Shown: piece by piece, positions 20,723 through 30,461 of the stretch
How positions within the stretch are numbered: position 1 is the first letter of the stretch
How the letters are laid out: every line of letters starts with the position of its first letter
NCBI GenBank assembly: GCA_963720645.1
Contig: CAVRFX010000024.1
Span: 186,001 to 250,000, forward strand
DNA: 64,000 nt
Direction: 5' to 3'
DNA from: RYN-230 sp963720645
Lineage (GTDB): Bacteria > Actinomycetota > Actinomycetes > Streptosporangiales > Streptosporangiaceae
Notes under the pieces: model-generated
Seen by the model: only the letters and a program-made list of their open reading frames with translations
Databases searched by the model: none
Told to the model about the DNA's origin: nothing
Made by a program: the position numbers and the translations under genes

Positions 20723-21250
20723 TCAGCGGGCCGCGGGCCGGTGGCGGGCCCAGGTTTCGGCGCGGAGCGCCCAGCGCTCATGGTCCCGCCACTCGCCGTC
20801 CACCATGAGGTAGGCCGGCGAGAGGCCTTCCTTCTCGAACCCCAGCCGCCGGACCAGGTTGATCGAGCGCCGGTTGGCGGGCTGGATATTCGCCTCTACC
20901 CGGTGCAGGCCCAGGTCGCCGAGCACGATGTCGAGCACGGCCCGCAAGCCCCGGGTCATGAAGCCCTGGCCGGCGTGTGAAGCGAACGCGCCGTAGCCCA
21001 GGAAGCCGGACTGGAAGCCGCCTCGCACGATGTTGTTGACGTTCACGTACCCGACCAGGGCCCGGCAGAGATGGTGGCGGATCAGGTAGGCGGCCTGATC
21101 GTCGCGGGCGGCCCGCTCCAGGTACGCGGCGAAGCGCCCCGGGGTGTCCGGAGGGTCGAGCCAGGGCTGGTGCAGCGTCCGGCTCGCGTGCACCGCCGCC
21201 ACGAACTCCCCGGCATCCGCGCTCCGGGGTACGGCCACGTCCACATCCAT
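20723..21250 (-). CDS. GNAT N-acetyltransferase (RimJ-like)
   Basis: A 175-residue acetyltransferase of the ribosomal-protein-acetylating type: the CoA-binding region YGAFASHAGQGFMTRGLRAV and the C-terminal LHRVEANIQPANRRSINLVR followed by LGFEKEGL are typical of RimJ/RimL. The substrate is unknown. ATG 21250 (MDVDVAVPRSADAGEF) is chosen; the reading frame extends further upstream but that part lies antisense to purD. It is convergent with purA and divergent from purD. Confidence 0.85.
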   Translation of the reverse strand: MDVDVAVPRSADAGEFVAAVHASRTLHQPWLDPPDTPGRFAAYLERAARDDQAAYLIRHHLCRALVGYVNVNNIVRGGFQSGFLGYGAFASHAGQGFMTRGLRAVLDIVLGDLGLHRVEANIQPANRRSINLVRRLGFEKEGLSPAYLMVDGEWRDHERWALRAETWARHRPAAR

Positions 21251-21322
21251 GCCCGCAGTCTCCCTTACCGGCCGCCCGGTTCCGCCGCTGGCCCGGGCGT
21301 GGTCACGGGTAGGCTCGCGCCC

Positions 21323-22588
21323 GTGCGAGTCCTTCTCCTCGGTTCGGGCGGCCGCGAGCACGCGCTGGCCCGGGCGCTGTCCGCCGACCCGGACGTCACC
21401 GACCTGCATGCGGCGCCGGGCAACCCGGGCATCGCGGAACTCGCCCACCAGCACCCGGTGGACCTCACCGACAACGGGCAGGTGGCCGGCCTGGCCCGGG
21501 CGACCGGCGCCGACCTGGTCGTCGTCGGCCCGGAGGCCCCGCTGGTCGCCGGGGTGGCCGACGCGCTGCACGCATCGGGCATCCCGTGCTTCGGCCCCAC
21601 CCGCCGGGCCGCGGCCATCGAGGGCTCCAAGTCGTTCGCCAAGCTCATCATGCAGGCGGCCGGGATCCCCACCGCCGAGGCGTACACCTGCGAGACCAGC
21701 GAGCAGGCGGACGCGGCGCTGGCCGAGCTCGGCCCGCCGTATGTGGTCAAGGCGGACGGCCTGGCCGCGGGCAAGGGCGTGGTGGTCACCAGCGACCTGG
21801 CCGCCGCCCGGGCGCACGCGGAAGCCTGCGGAACGGTGGTCATCGAGGAGTTCCTGGACGGCCCGGAGGTGTCCCTGTTCGCGCTGGCCGACGGGGCCAC
21901 CGCGGTCCCGTTGCTGGCCGCGCAGGACTTCAAGCGGGCCGGGGACGGGGACCAGGGACCGAACACCGGCGGCATGGGCGCGTACACCCCGCTGCCCTGG
22001 GCGCCCCCCGGCCTGGCCGGGGACGTGCTGGCCACGGTCATCCAGCCGGCCGTCGATACGCTGCGCCGCCGCGGCACCCCCTACCGGGGCCTGCTGTACG
22101 CGGGGCTGAGCCTGACCTCGGCGGGCCTGCGGGTGGTGGAGTTCAACGCCCGGTTCGGTGATCCGGAGACCCAGGTCGTGCTAGACCGGCTGGAGACACC
22201 GCTGGCCGGGCTGCTGGCCGCGGCGGCGTCCGGCTCCCTCGCGGGCGCGCCGCCGCTGCGCTGGGCGGACGGCGCCGCGGTCACCGTGGTGATCGCGGCC
22301 GAGGGCTATCCCGAACAGCCAGCCCGGGGCGACACGATCGAGGGACTGGCCGAGGCCGGGCGGGTCCCGGGCGCGTACGTGCTGCACGCGGGCACCCGGA
22401 CCGATGACGCGGGTCACCTGGTGTCGGCCGGCGGCCGGGTGCTGAACGTGGTCGGCACTGGCCCCGATGTGGCCGCGGCCCGCGCGGTGGCATACCAGGC
22501 CGCCGGGCAGATCGAGATGCGCGGCGGCTGGTACCGCACGGACATCGCCGGGCACGCGGCAGGATGGCGGGCCCAGGCCAGCCCGTGA
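21323..22588 (+). CDS. purD: Phosphoribosylamine-glycine ligase
   Basis: The N domain RVLLLGSGGREHALARALS, the ATP-grasp core (YVVKADGLAAGKGVVVT, GDGDQGPNTGGMGAYTPLPW, VEFNARFGDPETQVVL) and the C-terminal domain are complete in 421 residues. It ligates glycine to phosphoribosylamine, the second step of purine synthesis. Start is GTG 21323. Its 3' end overlaps the next gene by 25 bases, forming an operon with the LtrA-like gene, purB and purC. Confidence 0.96.
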   Translation: MRVLLLGSGGREHALARALSADPDVTDLHAAPGNPGIAELAHQHPVDLTDNGQVAGLARATGADLVVVGPEAPLVAGVADALHASGIPCFGPTRRAAAIEGSKSFAKLIMQAAGIPTAEAYTCETSEQADAALAELGPPYVVKADGLAAGKGVVVTSDLAAARAHAEACGTVVIEEFLDGPEVSLFALADGATAVPLLAAQDFKRAGDGDQGPNTGGMGAYTPLPWAPPGLAGDVLATVIQPAVDTLRRRGTPYRGLLYAGLSLTSAGLRVVEFNARFGDPETQVVLDRLETPLAGLLAAAASGSLAGAPPLRWADGAAVTVVIAAEGYPEQPARGDTIEGLAEAGRVPGAYVLHAGTRTDDAGHLVSAGGRVLNVVGTGPDVAAARAVAYQAAGQIEMRGGWYRTDIAGHAAGWRAQASP

Positions 22589-23689
22589 CCAGCGAACCAC
22601 CCCCGTCCGGCACCAGCCCGCCGCCCGGGGACCACGTTCCCGGGTCCGACGCCCCGCTGCGGGTCAGCACCCTGGAACTGTTCTTCGACCTGGTCTTCGC
22701 GTTCACCCTCACCCAGCTGTCCGCGCTGCTGGACGGCAACGCCTTCTCTGCCACCTCGATCGTCCAGGTGCTGCTGGTGTTCGGGGTGCTGTGGTGGATG
22801 TACGGCGGCTACGCCTGGCTGACCAACACCCGCACCCCGAACCGGACCCCCGAGCGGCTGCTCCTGCTGCTCGGCATGGCCGGGTTCCTGGTCGTGGGGC
22901 TGGCCATCCGGAACGGGTTCGGCGGCTACAGGTCGGGCGCGAGCGGCATCTACCTCGGCCTCGGCTACCTGATCGTGGTGTGCGTGCACGGCGGGCTCTT
23001 ACCGGGTGAACCGGAACATCATCCGGATAGTCCCGGTCAACCTCAGCTCGGCGCTGCTGATCCTGGTGGCCGGGCTGACCAGCGGCCTGGCGGCCTACCT
23101 GCTGTGGACCGGGGCGCTGGCCATCCAGGTGCTGTCACCGCTGGTGGTGCACGTCGGCGGCCGGTTCGAGATCGCCCCGGCGCACTTCGCCGAGCGGCAT
23201 GGCGCGCTGGTCATCGTGGCGCTGGGCGAGTCGGTCGCCGCCGTCGGCATCGGCGCCGCCGAGCACCCGCTGGACGCGCAGGTCGTGCTGGCGGCCGTGC
23301 TCGGCCTCGGCGTGTCGGCGGCGCTGTGGTGGGTCTACTTCGGCGGCGCGGACGACGAGCTGGCCGCCGCGGCCATGGCCCGGGCGCCCCGCCCGCGGCG
23401 GCCGTCGCTGGCCCTGTCCGCGTACTTCTACCCGCACATCCCGATCCTGCTCGGGGTGGTAGGGCTGGCCGCCGGGGTGAAGCTGACCATCGGGCACGCC
23501 GCCCAGCCCCATCCGGCCGCCCAGGCCCTGGCTATCGGCGGCGGGGCGGCGCTGTTCCTGGCCGGGGACGCCGCGTTCCGCCGGGCGCTGCGGCTCGGCC
23601 CGGTGACCAATATCACCGCGCTGATCGGGCCGGCGGCCACCACCGGGCCTGGCGCGAGGCTGGTCCGCGCGGGCGATGCGCGAGGATAG
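22564..23689 (+). CDS. Low temperature requirement A (LtrA)-like membrane protein (frameshifted)
   Basis: The conserved opening STLELFFDLVFAFTLTQLSA is typical of LtrA proteins, which are multi-pass membrane proteins of unknown transport role. About ten hydrophobic segments follow, along with ERHGALVIVALGESVAAVG in the second half. A one-base shift near 22995-23005 separates the two halves; uncorrected, the first half would read straight into purB. About 374 residues. Its place inside the purine operon is notable but may only reflect polycistronic transcription. Confidence 0.85.
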
Positions 23690-23694
23690 AGCCT

Positions 23695-25002
23695 GTGATC
23701 GAGCGCTACACGCGGCCCGAGATGGGCCGGATCTGGAGCGATGCGCACAAGTACCAGCTGTGGGCCCGGGTCGAGACGCTGGTCCTGGAGGCGCACGCCA
23801 AAGCCGGGACCGTGCCGGCCGAAGCGGTAGACCCGGTCCGGGCCGCCCCGCCGCCCACCCCGGAAGCGGTGGCCGAGGTGGAGACGGTGACGGAGCACGA
23901 CGTGATCGCGTTCCTGACCGCCTGGGCGGACAACACCACACCGCGGGAGGCGGCCGCCTACGTCCATTACGGGATGACCTCCTCCGACCTGCTGGACACG
24001 GCGCTGGCGCTGCAGCTGGCCGAGGCGACCGACCTGCTGGTCGCGGAGGCGGCCCGGCTGGTCGCCGCGCTGCGCGAGCACGGGCTGGCGCACCGTGGCA
24101 CGCTCCGGGTGGGGCGGACGCACGGGATCCACGCCGAGCCGGACGTCTGGGGGCACCGGGTCGCCGACTTCGCGTTCGCCATGGCCCGCAGCCGGGACCG
24201 GCTGGTCCGGGCCCGGGACGCGGTCGCGGTCGGCAAGCTGTCCGGCCCGGTCGGCACCTACTCCAACATCGACCCGGCCATCGAGGCCACCGTCATGCCG
24301 GAGCTGGGGCTCCGTGCGGCCGACGTGGCCACGCAGGTGGTGTTCCGGGACGGCATCTCGGAATGGATCAGCGCCGTGGCCGTGACCGCCACCGTCTGCG
24401 AGGCGATCGCGCTGGAGGTCCGGCACGGGCAGCGGACGGAGGTACGGGAGCTGGCCGAGCCGTTCCGGGCCGGCCAGAAGGGTTCCTCCGCGATGCCGCA
24501 CAAGAAGAACCCGATCCGCTCCGAGCGGATCTGCGGCATCGCCCGGATCGTCCGCGGCTACGTGACCCCGGTCATGGAAGGCATGCCGCTCTGGCACGAA
24601 CGTGACATTTCGCATTCCAGCGTGGAGCGGATCGCGCTGCCGGACGCGGCCATCGCCACCGACTACGTGCTGAACCTGACCACCGGCCTGGTGGAGGGCC
24701 TGGTGGTGGACCAGGCCCGGATGAGGGCGAACCTGGAATCGACCGGGGGGCTGATTTACACCTCGAGCATCCTGCTCGCCCTGGTGAACTCCGGGATGTC
24801 CCGGGAAGACGCTTATGCGCTGGTCCAGGCGGCGGCCATGAGCACCTGGCAGACGGGGACGCCGCTGCGGGAGACGCTCCGCGCCGTGGCCGGCGCGCGC
24901 GGCCGCGCCCTGGACGAGGCGGCGCTGGACGAGGTGTGCCGCCCCGAACGGTACGTGGAGCGGCTCGAGCCGGTCTTCGAGCGGCTGGAGCACCTCTCAT
25001 GA
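23695..25002 (+). CDS. purB: Adenylosuccinate lyase
   Basis: This enzyme acts twice in purine synthesis, cleaving SAICAR and adenylosuccinate. The fumarase/aspartase-superfamily signature GSSAMPHKKNPIRSERI is present, with VGRTHGIHAEP and VHYGMTSSDLLDTALALQ. Length is 435 residues. GTG 23695 gives the expected start MIERYTRPEMGRIWS. Its stop overlaps the purC ATG (ATGA), so the two are translationally coupled. Confidence 0.96.
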   Translation: MIERYTRPEMGRIWSDAHKYQLWARVETLVLEAHAKAGTVPAEAVDPVRAAPPPTPEAVAEVETVTEHDVIAFLTAWADNTTPREAAAYVHYGMTSSDLLDTALALQLAEATDLLVAEAARLVAALREHGLAHRGTLRVGRTHGIHAEPDVWGHRVADFAFAMARSRDRLVRARDAVAVGKLSGPVGTYSNIDPAIEATVMPELGLRAADVATQVVFRDGISEWISAVAVTATVCEAIALEVRHGQRTEVRELAEPFRAGQKGSSAMPHKKNPIRSERICGIARIVRGYVTPVMEGMPLWHERDISHSSVERIALPDAAIATDYVLNLTTGLVEGLVVDQARMRANLESTGGLIYTSSILLALVNSGMSREDAYALVQAAAMSTWQTGTPLRETLRAVAGARGRALDEAALDEVCRPERYVERLEPVFERLEHLS

Positions 25003-25886
25003 GCAGGCCGGAGGACGGGCCCAGCGCGGCGGGGCGCCGCTGACGCTGCTGTATTCCGGCAAGGTCCGCGACGTCTACAGCTGGGGCGACGACCGGCTGC
25101 TGCTCGTCGCCTCGGACCGGGTGTCGGCCTACGACCACGTGCTGGCCACCCCGATCCCGGACAAAGGGAAGATTCTTACCCAGCTGTCACTGTGGTGGTT
25201 CGGGCAACTCGCCGACCTGGTCCCGAACCACCTCATCGACGCGGAGATCCCGGCCGAGTTCACCGGCCGGGCCATGGCCTGCCGCAGGCTGTCGATGGTG
25301 CCCGTGGAGTGTGTCGCCCGCGGGTACCTGGCCGGTTCCGGGCTGCGCGAGTACCGGAGGTACGGATCCGTCTGCGGGGTGCCGCTTCCCCCCGGGCTCA
25401 CCGACGGCTCCCGGCTGCCCGAGCCGATCTTCACCCCGGCGACCAAGGCGCCGCGCGGGCAGCACGACGAGAACATCCCGCTGTCCACAGCGGCTGCGCT
25501 GGTGGGCGCCGATGTTGCCGCTGAGCTGCAGCGGATCACGCTGGAGGTGTACCGGCGCGGAGCCGACGTCGCCGCCCGGCACGGCATCCTGGTGGCCGAC
25601 ACCAAGATCGAGCTCGGCTTCGATCCGGGCGGCCGGCTGCTGCTGGCCGACGAGGTTCTCACTCCCGACTCATCCCGGCTATGGCCTGCGAGCCAGTGGC
25701 AGCCCGGCCGGCCACAAGTCTCATTCGACAAGCAGATTGTCCGAGACTGGCTAGACTCGCCCAGAGGCCGGCTGGGACGAACGGGACACAGAGCCGCCCC
25801 CGGCCCTGCCCGGTCACGTGGTCGAGCAGACTCGCGCAAGCTACATCGAGGCATATGAGCGCATCACTGGACGACAGTGGGTATGA
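24999..25886 (+). CDS. purC: Phosphoribosylaminoimidazole-succinocarboxamide synthase (two frameshifts)
   Basis: SAICAR synthetase joins aspartate to CAIR. LLYSGKVRDVYSWGDDRLLL, SDRVSAYDHVL, MVPVECVARGYLAGSGLREY and DTKIELGFDPGGRLLLADE are typical. ATG 24999 overlaps the purB stop; a shift near 25020-25040 joins it to the main frame, and a second shift near 25765 restores the conserved ending SYIEAYERITGRQWV before the TGA at 25884-25886. With both corrected the protein is about 295 residues. Confidence 0.94.
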
Positions 25887-26116
25887 CTGCCGTGACAGCC
25901 TGACCGACCAGCCCGCGCCGCTGAATGGGCGCGGTCCGGGGAGGCCTGAATATGACTGTCGCTGAAGGGGGGACCGGGCCGGTGGAATACTGGCCTGGAA
26001 CAGGTATGAGGCTTCCCGCCGGCCCGCATCCCGCTACGGGGCCGGGCAGCAGCACCCCGCCGCGACCGCGGCACGTCGTTGACCTCGCGTTTTCGAAGGA
26101 CAGGAGCTTCAGCCCC

Positions 26117-27400
26117 ATGACCATTGGCCCCGAGACCTGCTACCGCGTACGAGGCGGGATCCCGCTCCAGGGCACGGTCTTCGTTCAGGGCGCCAAGAAC
26201 GCCGCGCTCAAGATGATCGCCGCGTCGCTGCTCACCGGAGAAGGCCGGACCGTGCTGCGTAACGTCCCCGCTATCGAGGACGTCCGCCGGGCGGTCGAAC
26301 TGGCCCAGGCCGTGGGCGCAGTGGTCAAATTCCACGAGGCCGAGCGCACCCTCGTGGTGGACGCCTCCAACCTGACCAGCTTCGTCCTGCCCGCCGAGAT
26401 CGCCCGCCGGTTCCGCGGCTCGGTGCTGTTCGTGCCGGCCCTGCTGCACCGCTTCGGCGAGGCTGTCATCGAGGGCATCGGCGGCTGCAACCTGGGCAGC
26501 CGGAACCTGGACTTCCACTACCGCGGCTTCGCCCGGCTCGGCGCCATCGTGGACGAGCAGGAAGACAAGATCCACGTCAAGGCAGGCAAGCTGCAGGGTG
26601 CCCATCTCTACCTGGACACCCCGTCGCACACCGGCACCGAGAACCTGATCATGGCGGCCAGCCTGGCCCCCGGCACCACCATCATCGACAACTGCGCACT
26701 CGAGCCGGAAGTGCTCGACGTCATCGCGTTCCTGACCAAGATGGGCGCGGACATCAGCGGCGGCGGCACCGGCTTCGTCACCGTGCGCGGGGTCAGCCAG
26801 CTGACCGCGACCGAGCACACCGTGATGCCGGACCGGATCGACGCGGGCGTCCTGGCCATGGCCGCCGCCATCACCGGCGGCGAGCTGAACCTGGTCGGCG
26901 CGTCCCTCGAGCACTTCGGCGTGGTCCGCTGGAAGCTCGAGCAGATGGGGGTGGAGTTCACCCCGAAGGGCGCGGTCCTCCAGGTCCGCCGGGAGCGCAC
27001 GCTGCGGCCGATAAACGTCATCACCAGCCCGTATCCCGGCTTCGCGACCGACCTCCAGTCCCCGATCATGGCGCTGAGCTGCCTGGCCGATGGCACCAGC
27101 TACATCCGGGAGACCATCTTCGACGGCCGCTACGGGCTGGTCGGGGAGCTGAACAAGATGGGCGCCAAGGTCGAGGTGGACAGCGGCAACGTGGTCATCG
27201 TGCATGGCCCGTCCACGCTCAAGGGCACCAAGGTGGTCGCGCACGACCTGCGCACCGGGATCGCGCTCATCCTGGCCGGGCTGGGCGCCGAGGGCGAGAC
27301 GGTGGTCGCGCCGGGCTACCTCATCGACCGCGGCCATGCCGCGGTCGCGGAGCGGCTGACCACGCTGGGTGCCGACATCACCGCGGAGGAAAGCGGCTGA
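26117..27400 (+). CDS. murA: UDP-N-acetylglucosamine 1-carboxyvinyltransferase (MurA)
   Basis: MurA transfers enolpyruvate from PEP to UDP-GlcNAc, the first committed step of peptidoglycan synthesis. VFVQGAKNAALK carries the Lys27-Asn28 pair, and the flexible-loop cysteine is Cys124 in EGIGGCNLGSRN, so it should be sensitive to fosfomycin in principle. Length from ATG 26117 is 427 residues, matching the family. The frame is open upstream to an ATG at 25952 that has GGGGAGG before it, which would add a 55-residue non-conserved extension; the start is therefore not settled. Confidence 0.93.
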   Translation: MTIGPETCYRVRGGIPLQGTVFVQGAKNAALKMIAASLLTGEGRTVLRNVPAIEDVRRAVELAQAVGAVVKFHEAERTLVVDASNLTSFVLPAEIARRFRGSVLFVPALLHRFGEAVIEGIGGCNLGSRNLDFHYRGFARLGAIVDEQEDKIHVKAGKLQGAHLYLDTPSHTGTENLIMAASLAPGTTIIDNCALEPEVLDVIAFLTKMGADISGGGTGFVTVRGVSQLTATEHTVMPDRIDAGVLAMAAAITGGELNLVGASLEHFGVVRWKLEQMGVEFTPKGAVLQVRRERTLRPINVITSPYPGFATDLQSPIMALSCLADGTSYIRETIFDGRYGLVGELNKMGAKVEVDSGNVVIVHGPSTLKGTKVVAHDLRTGIALILAGLGAEGETVVAPGYLIDRGHAAVAERLTTLGADITAEESG

Positions 27401-27781
27401 CCACGCGGGCGGATGCTGCCGGCCGCAGCTGAGCCCGGACGGCCGCGGCCGGCGCTGGCCTGGCCGGCCGCACGCCTGGCTGCGCTGCGGGCCAGGCGGC
27501 AGGCCACCGGGCCCGCAGTGGCTTCCGCTCCCCGGAAAATGTGACGTTGCACGAAACAGTCCGCCGATTCTCTTCCCCGGACCGCGCGGACGGGTTACGA
27601 AATATACGATCGTGCAATCGTTGCAGCGTAAGGGTCTGACAGTGACTTCACAGCACAGGGAGTACCCCGCGACCGGCGGCACTTTAGGAGCCGCCGGGAT
27701 ATCTGACGCGGGCCCGGCCTGGCCGGCACGCGTCGTCTGTGGCGCCACTGGCCAGCGGCCAGCGCCGGGGGGTAGTCGGCC
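27401..27781 (+). promoter_or_regulatory. Intergenic region with inverted TTGCACGA half-sites
   Basis: This gap is less GC-rich in its second half. TTGCACGA at 27547-27554 is matched in inverse orientation by TCGTGCAA at 27610-27617, with a further TCGTTGCA directly after it. This could be an operator for the adjacent regulator. A 47-codon frame from GTG near 27642 ends at the TGA overlapping the regulator ATG (ATGA); whether this is a leader peptide is uncertain. Confidence 0.3.
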
Positions 27782-29179
27782 ATGACCGCGCAACGCCAGC
27801 CCGCGGCCGAGCTGACCATCGGCATCGTCGGGCCGCACGACCTCGTGGAACGGATCATGCTGTCCGGCAGCCCGCAGGCGGGCGGGCTGCCCGGGGGGGC
27901 CGTCCACCCTGCCGGTCCCGCCGGGGCGTCCGGCAGCGGGGCCTCAGCCGTCCCGGCCCGCAGGCTCGTGGCGGCGGCATACCGCAGTGAGCAGGAAGCC
28001 GCCGACAAGGTACTGCGGCTCGGGCCGGGCATCGACGCCTGCCTGTTCGCCAGCCAGGTGCCTTACGAATACGCGCGGCGGGCCGGCTCGCTCCGCGTTC
28101 CGGCGACGTACGTGCCGCTGTCCGGCAGCGCGCTGTACGCGGCGCTGCTCCGCGCGACCCGGGAACTGGGCCAGGACCTCAGCCGGGTCAGCGTGGACGT
28201 GCTGAGCCGGGCCGACGTGGAGGACGCGTTCGCCGAGCTGAGCGTGCCCTCGACCGGGGTGCACGTCCGGGAGGACGCCGCGAACGCGGCCACGCTGGCC
28301 GCGTTCCACGAGCGGCTCTGGCGGCGGGACGAGATCACGGTCGCGTTCACCTGCCTCCAGTCGGTCGCCCAGCGGCTCTCCGCCGCCGACGTGCCCGTCC
28401 GGATCCTGCGGCCCACCAACAGCGCGATCCGGGCTGCGCTGCGCACGGCGACGCTGCTGGCCGGCCACCGCCGCCTGGAGGAAGCCCAGCTCGCGGTGGC
28501 CCTGGTCGAGGTGCCCACGCTGCGGGACACCTCCCGCCGGTCCTCGCCGCGGCACGCCCGTGAGGAACTGCGGCTGACCGTGCACCGGTTCCTGGTCCAG
28601 GAGGCCCAGCGGATGCACGCCTCGGTCAGCCCGGTCAGCGACCACTGCTTCCTGGTCACCGCGACCCGCGGCTCACTGGCCGCCGCCACCGACGGGTTCC
28701 GGGTCCCCCCGTTCAGCGAGCGGGCCCGGACTGAGCTCGGCATCGCGCTGGAAGTGGGCATCGGGATGGGCCGCACCGCACAGGACGCGGAGACGCACGC
28801 CCAGGCGGCGCTGTCCCGGTCGCACGTGGCCGCCGGGACCCGCGGCTTCGCCCTGGACCGGGAGGGTATCGCCCTGGTCCCGGCCCCCCGGCACCCCGCG
28901 GCCCCGGCCGCGGAAGCCGGCCGGCCCCGCGGCCTGGAGACCCTGTCCCGGCTGGCCGACAAGCTGGCCGGCAGCGACAGCGCGCTGGTGGTCGACGCGG
29001 AAACCGCCGGCCGGGTGCTGGGGGTCACCGCCCGCACCGCCCGGCGGCTGCTGCACAGCCTGGTCGAGGAGGGGCTGGCCTGGCCGCTGCCGCCGAGCCG
29101 GGCGCCGCAGCCGGGCCGGCCACGCCAGTTCTACCGGCTGGTCACCGAGAAGCTGGAGCGCCGCGGCGCGGCCCGCTGA
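27782..29179 (+). CDS. Multidomain transcriptional regulator with cyclase-like central region
   Basis: The N-terminal part (LTIGIVGPHDLVERIMLSGS, then PYEYARRAGSLRVPATYVPL) looks like a ligand-binding alpha/beta domain. The middle (ELRLTVHRFLVQEAQRMHAS, SDHCFLVTATRG, LEVGIGMGRTAQDAETHAQA) resembles GGDEF/GTP-cyclohydrolase-III-type nucleotide domains without a GGDEF motif. The C-terminus (DAETAGRVLGVTARTARRLL) is a winged helix. Similar three-part regulators occur in Firmicutes. The 465-residue frame is intact. Ligand and target genes are unknown; murA upstream is one candidate. Confidence 0.6.
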   Translation: MTAQRQPAAELTIGIVGPHDLVERIMLSGSPQAGGLPGGAVHPAGPAGASGSGASAVPARRLVAAAYRSEQEAADKVLRLGPGIDACLFASQVPYEYARRAGSLRVPATYVPLSGSALYAALLRATRELGQDLSRVSVDVLSRADVEDAFAELSVPSTGVHVREDAANAATLAAFHERLWRRDEITVAFTCLQSVAQRLSAADVPVRILRPTNSAIRAALRTATLLAGHRRLEEAQLAVALVEVPTLRDTSRRSSPRHAREELRLTVHRFLVQEAQRMHASVSPVSDHCFLVTATRGSLAAATDGFRVPPFSERARTELGIALEVGIGMGRTAQDAETHAQAALSRSHVAAGTRGFALDREGIALVPAPRHPAAPAAEAGRPRGLETLSRLADKLAGSDSALVVDAETAGRVLGVTARTARRLLHSLVEEGLAWPLPPSRAPQPGRPRQFYRLVTEKLERRGAAR

Positions 29180-29190
29180 CCCGCCTTCGC

Positions 29191-30267
29191 TCAGTGGCGG
29201 CGCGGGTAGCCGCGCGCCACGGCCAGGAACGCGTCGTTCGCGTCGTGATCGCCGACGGAGATCCGCGCGCCTTCCGCGCCGAACGGCCGGACCGCGACCC
29301 CGGCCTGCGCGCAGGCGGCCGCGAAATCCTGGGTGTCGCGGCCTAGCCGGAGCCAGACGAAGTTCGCCTCGGTCGGCGGGACCGACCATCCCTGGGCGGC
29401 CAGCTCGTCCCGGACCCGGGATCGCTCCTTGACCACCGCGTCCACCCGTTCGAGCAGTTCGGCCTCGGCGGCCAGGGACGCGATGGCGGCGGCCTGCGCG
29501 ATCGCGTTCACCGTGAACGGCAGCATGGTCTTGCGCACCGCCGCGGCGACCGGCTGGTGCGCGACGAGGAAGCCGACCCGCAGCCCGGCCAGCCCGTAGG
29601 CCTTGGAGAAGGTGCGCAGCACGGCCACGTTGGGGTGGTCCCGGTAGACGGCCATCCCGTCCGGCACCCGCGGGTCCCGGACGTACTCGGCGTAGGCCTC
29701 GTCCAGCACGACGAGGGTGTCCCCGGGGACCCGGTCCAGGAACGCCGCCAGCTCGCCGGTGTGCACGACGGTGCCGGTCGGGTTGTTCGGGTTGCAGACG
29801 AAGATGAGCCGGGTACGGGGGGTGATCGCATCCGCCATGGCCGGCAGGTCGTGCGTCTCGTCCCGCAGCGGCACGGTGACCGCGGCCGCCGAGGACAGGC
29901 CGACCAGGGTGGGATAGGCCTCGAACGAGCGCCAGGCGTAGAGCACTTCCGCATCCGGCTCGCCAACCGCCTCGAGCAGTTGCTGGGTCACCCCGACCGA
30001 GCCACAGCCCACCGCGATGTGCTCCGGCGGCACCCCGAACCGCTGGGCGATCGCCTCGGTCAGCGCGATCGAACCGTTATCTGGATAGCGGTTGACGTCC
30101 AGGGCGGCCTGGGCAATGACCTGCGCCACCGACGGCAGCGGCCCGAACGGGGACTCGTTCGACGACAGCTTGTAGGACCGTCCGTCCGGTGCGGACACCC
30201 GGCGGCCCGGCTGGTACGGGGCGAAGTTCTCCAGTACAGCGCGGAAGCGGGGCGAATCCTGGGACAC
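29191..30267 (-). CDS. Histidinol-phosphate/aromatic aminotransferase (HisC-like)
   Basis: A fold-type I PLP enzyme of 358 residues. The PLP lysine is Lys222 in RTFSKAYGLAGLRVGFL; SSNESPFGP, CNPNNPTG and VVLDEAYAEY are the other conserved elements. It is not in a histidine operon, so it may be the second HisC-type paralogue that serves as phenylalanine/aromatic aminotransferase (Pat) in actinobacteria. GTG 30267 is chosen because GGGAGGA lies 5 bases upstream; the open frame extends further but is not conserved. Confidence 0.88.
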   Translation of the reverse strand: MSQDSPRFRAVLENFAPYQPGRRVSAPDGRSYKLSSNESPFGPLPSVAQVIAQAALDVNRYPDNGSIALTEAIAQRFGVPPEHIAVGCGSVGVTQQLLEAVGEPDAEVLYAWRSFEAYPTLVGLSSAAAVTVPLRDETHDLPAMADAITPRTRLIFVCNPNNPTGTVVHTGELAAFLDRVPGDTLVVLDEAYAEYVRDPRVPDGMAVYRDHPNVAVLRTFSKAYGLAGLRVGFLVAHQPVAAAVRKTMLPFTVNAIAQAAAIASLAAEAELLERVDAVVKERSRVRDELAAQGWSVPPTEANFVWLRLGRDTQDFAAACAQAGVAVRPFGAEGARISVGDHDANDAFLAVARGYPRRH

Positions 30268-30461
30268 CGGTGTCCTCCCTCGGCGACGACCAGCACATCC
30301 TAACCGGACAGGCCGGCCGGGAAGATGGCCGCCGATCCCGGCCGCCGGGACCGGGGAGATGTTCACGGGGCGGGGCATTGACGGTCTGGCTGGTGTGAGT
30401 TCTGATCAAAGAGGGTCACCCGGGAGCAGCCGCGGTGGGCCGACCTTCAGGGGGCGGTGGC

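Noticed and set aside
22564..25002. An LtrA-adenylosuccinate lyase fusion
   Set aside because: The second half of LtrA continues in another frame to 23689, and purB has its own GTG start at 23695 with a normal length.
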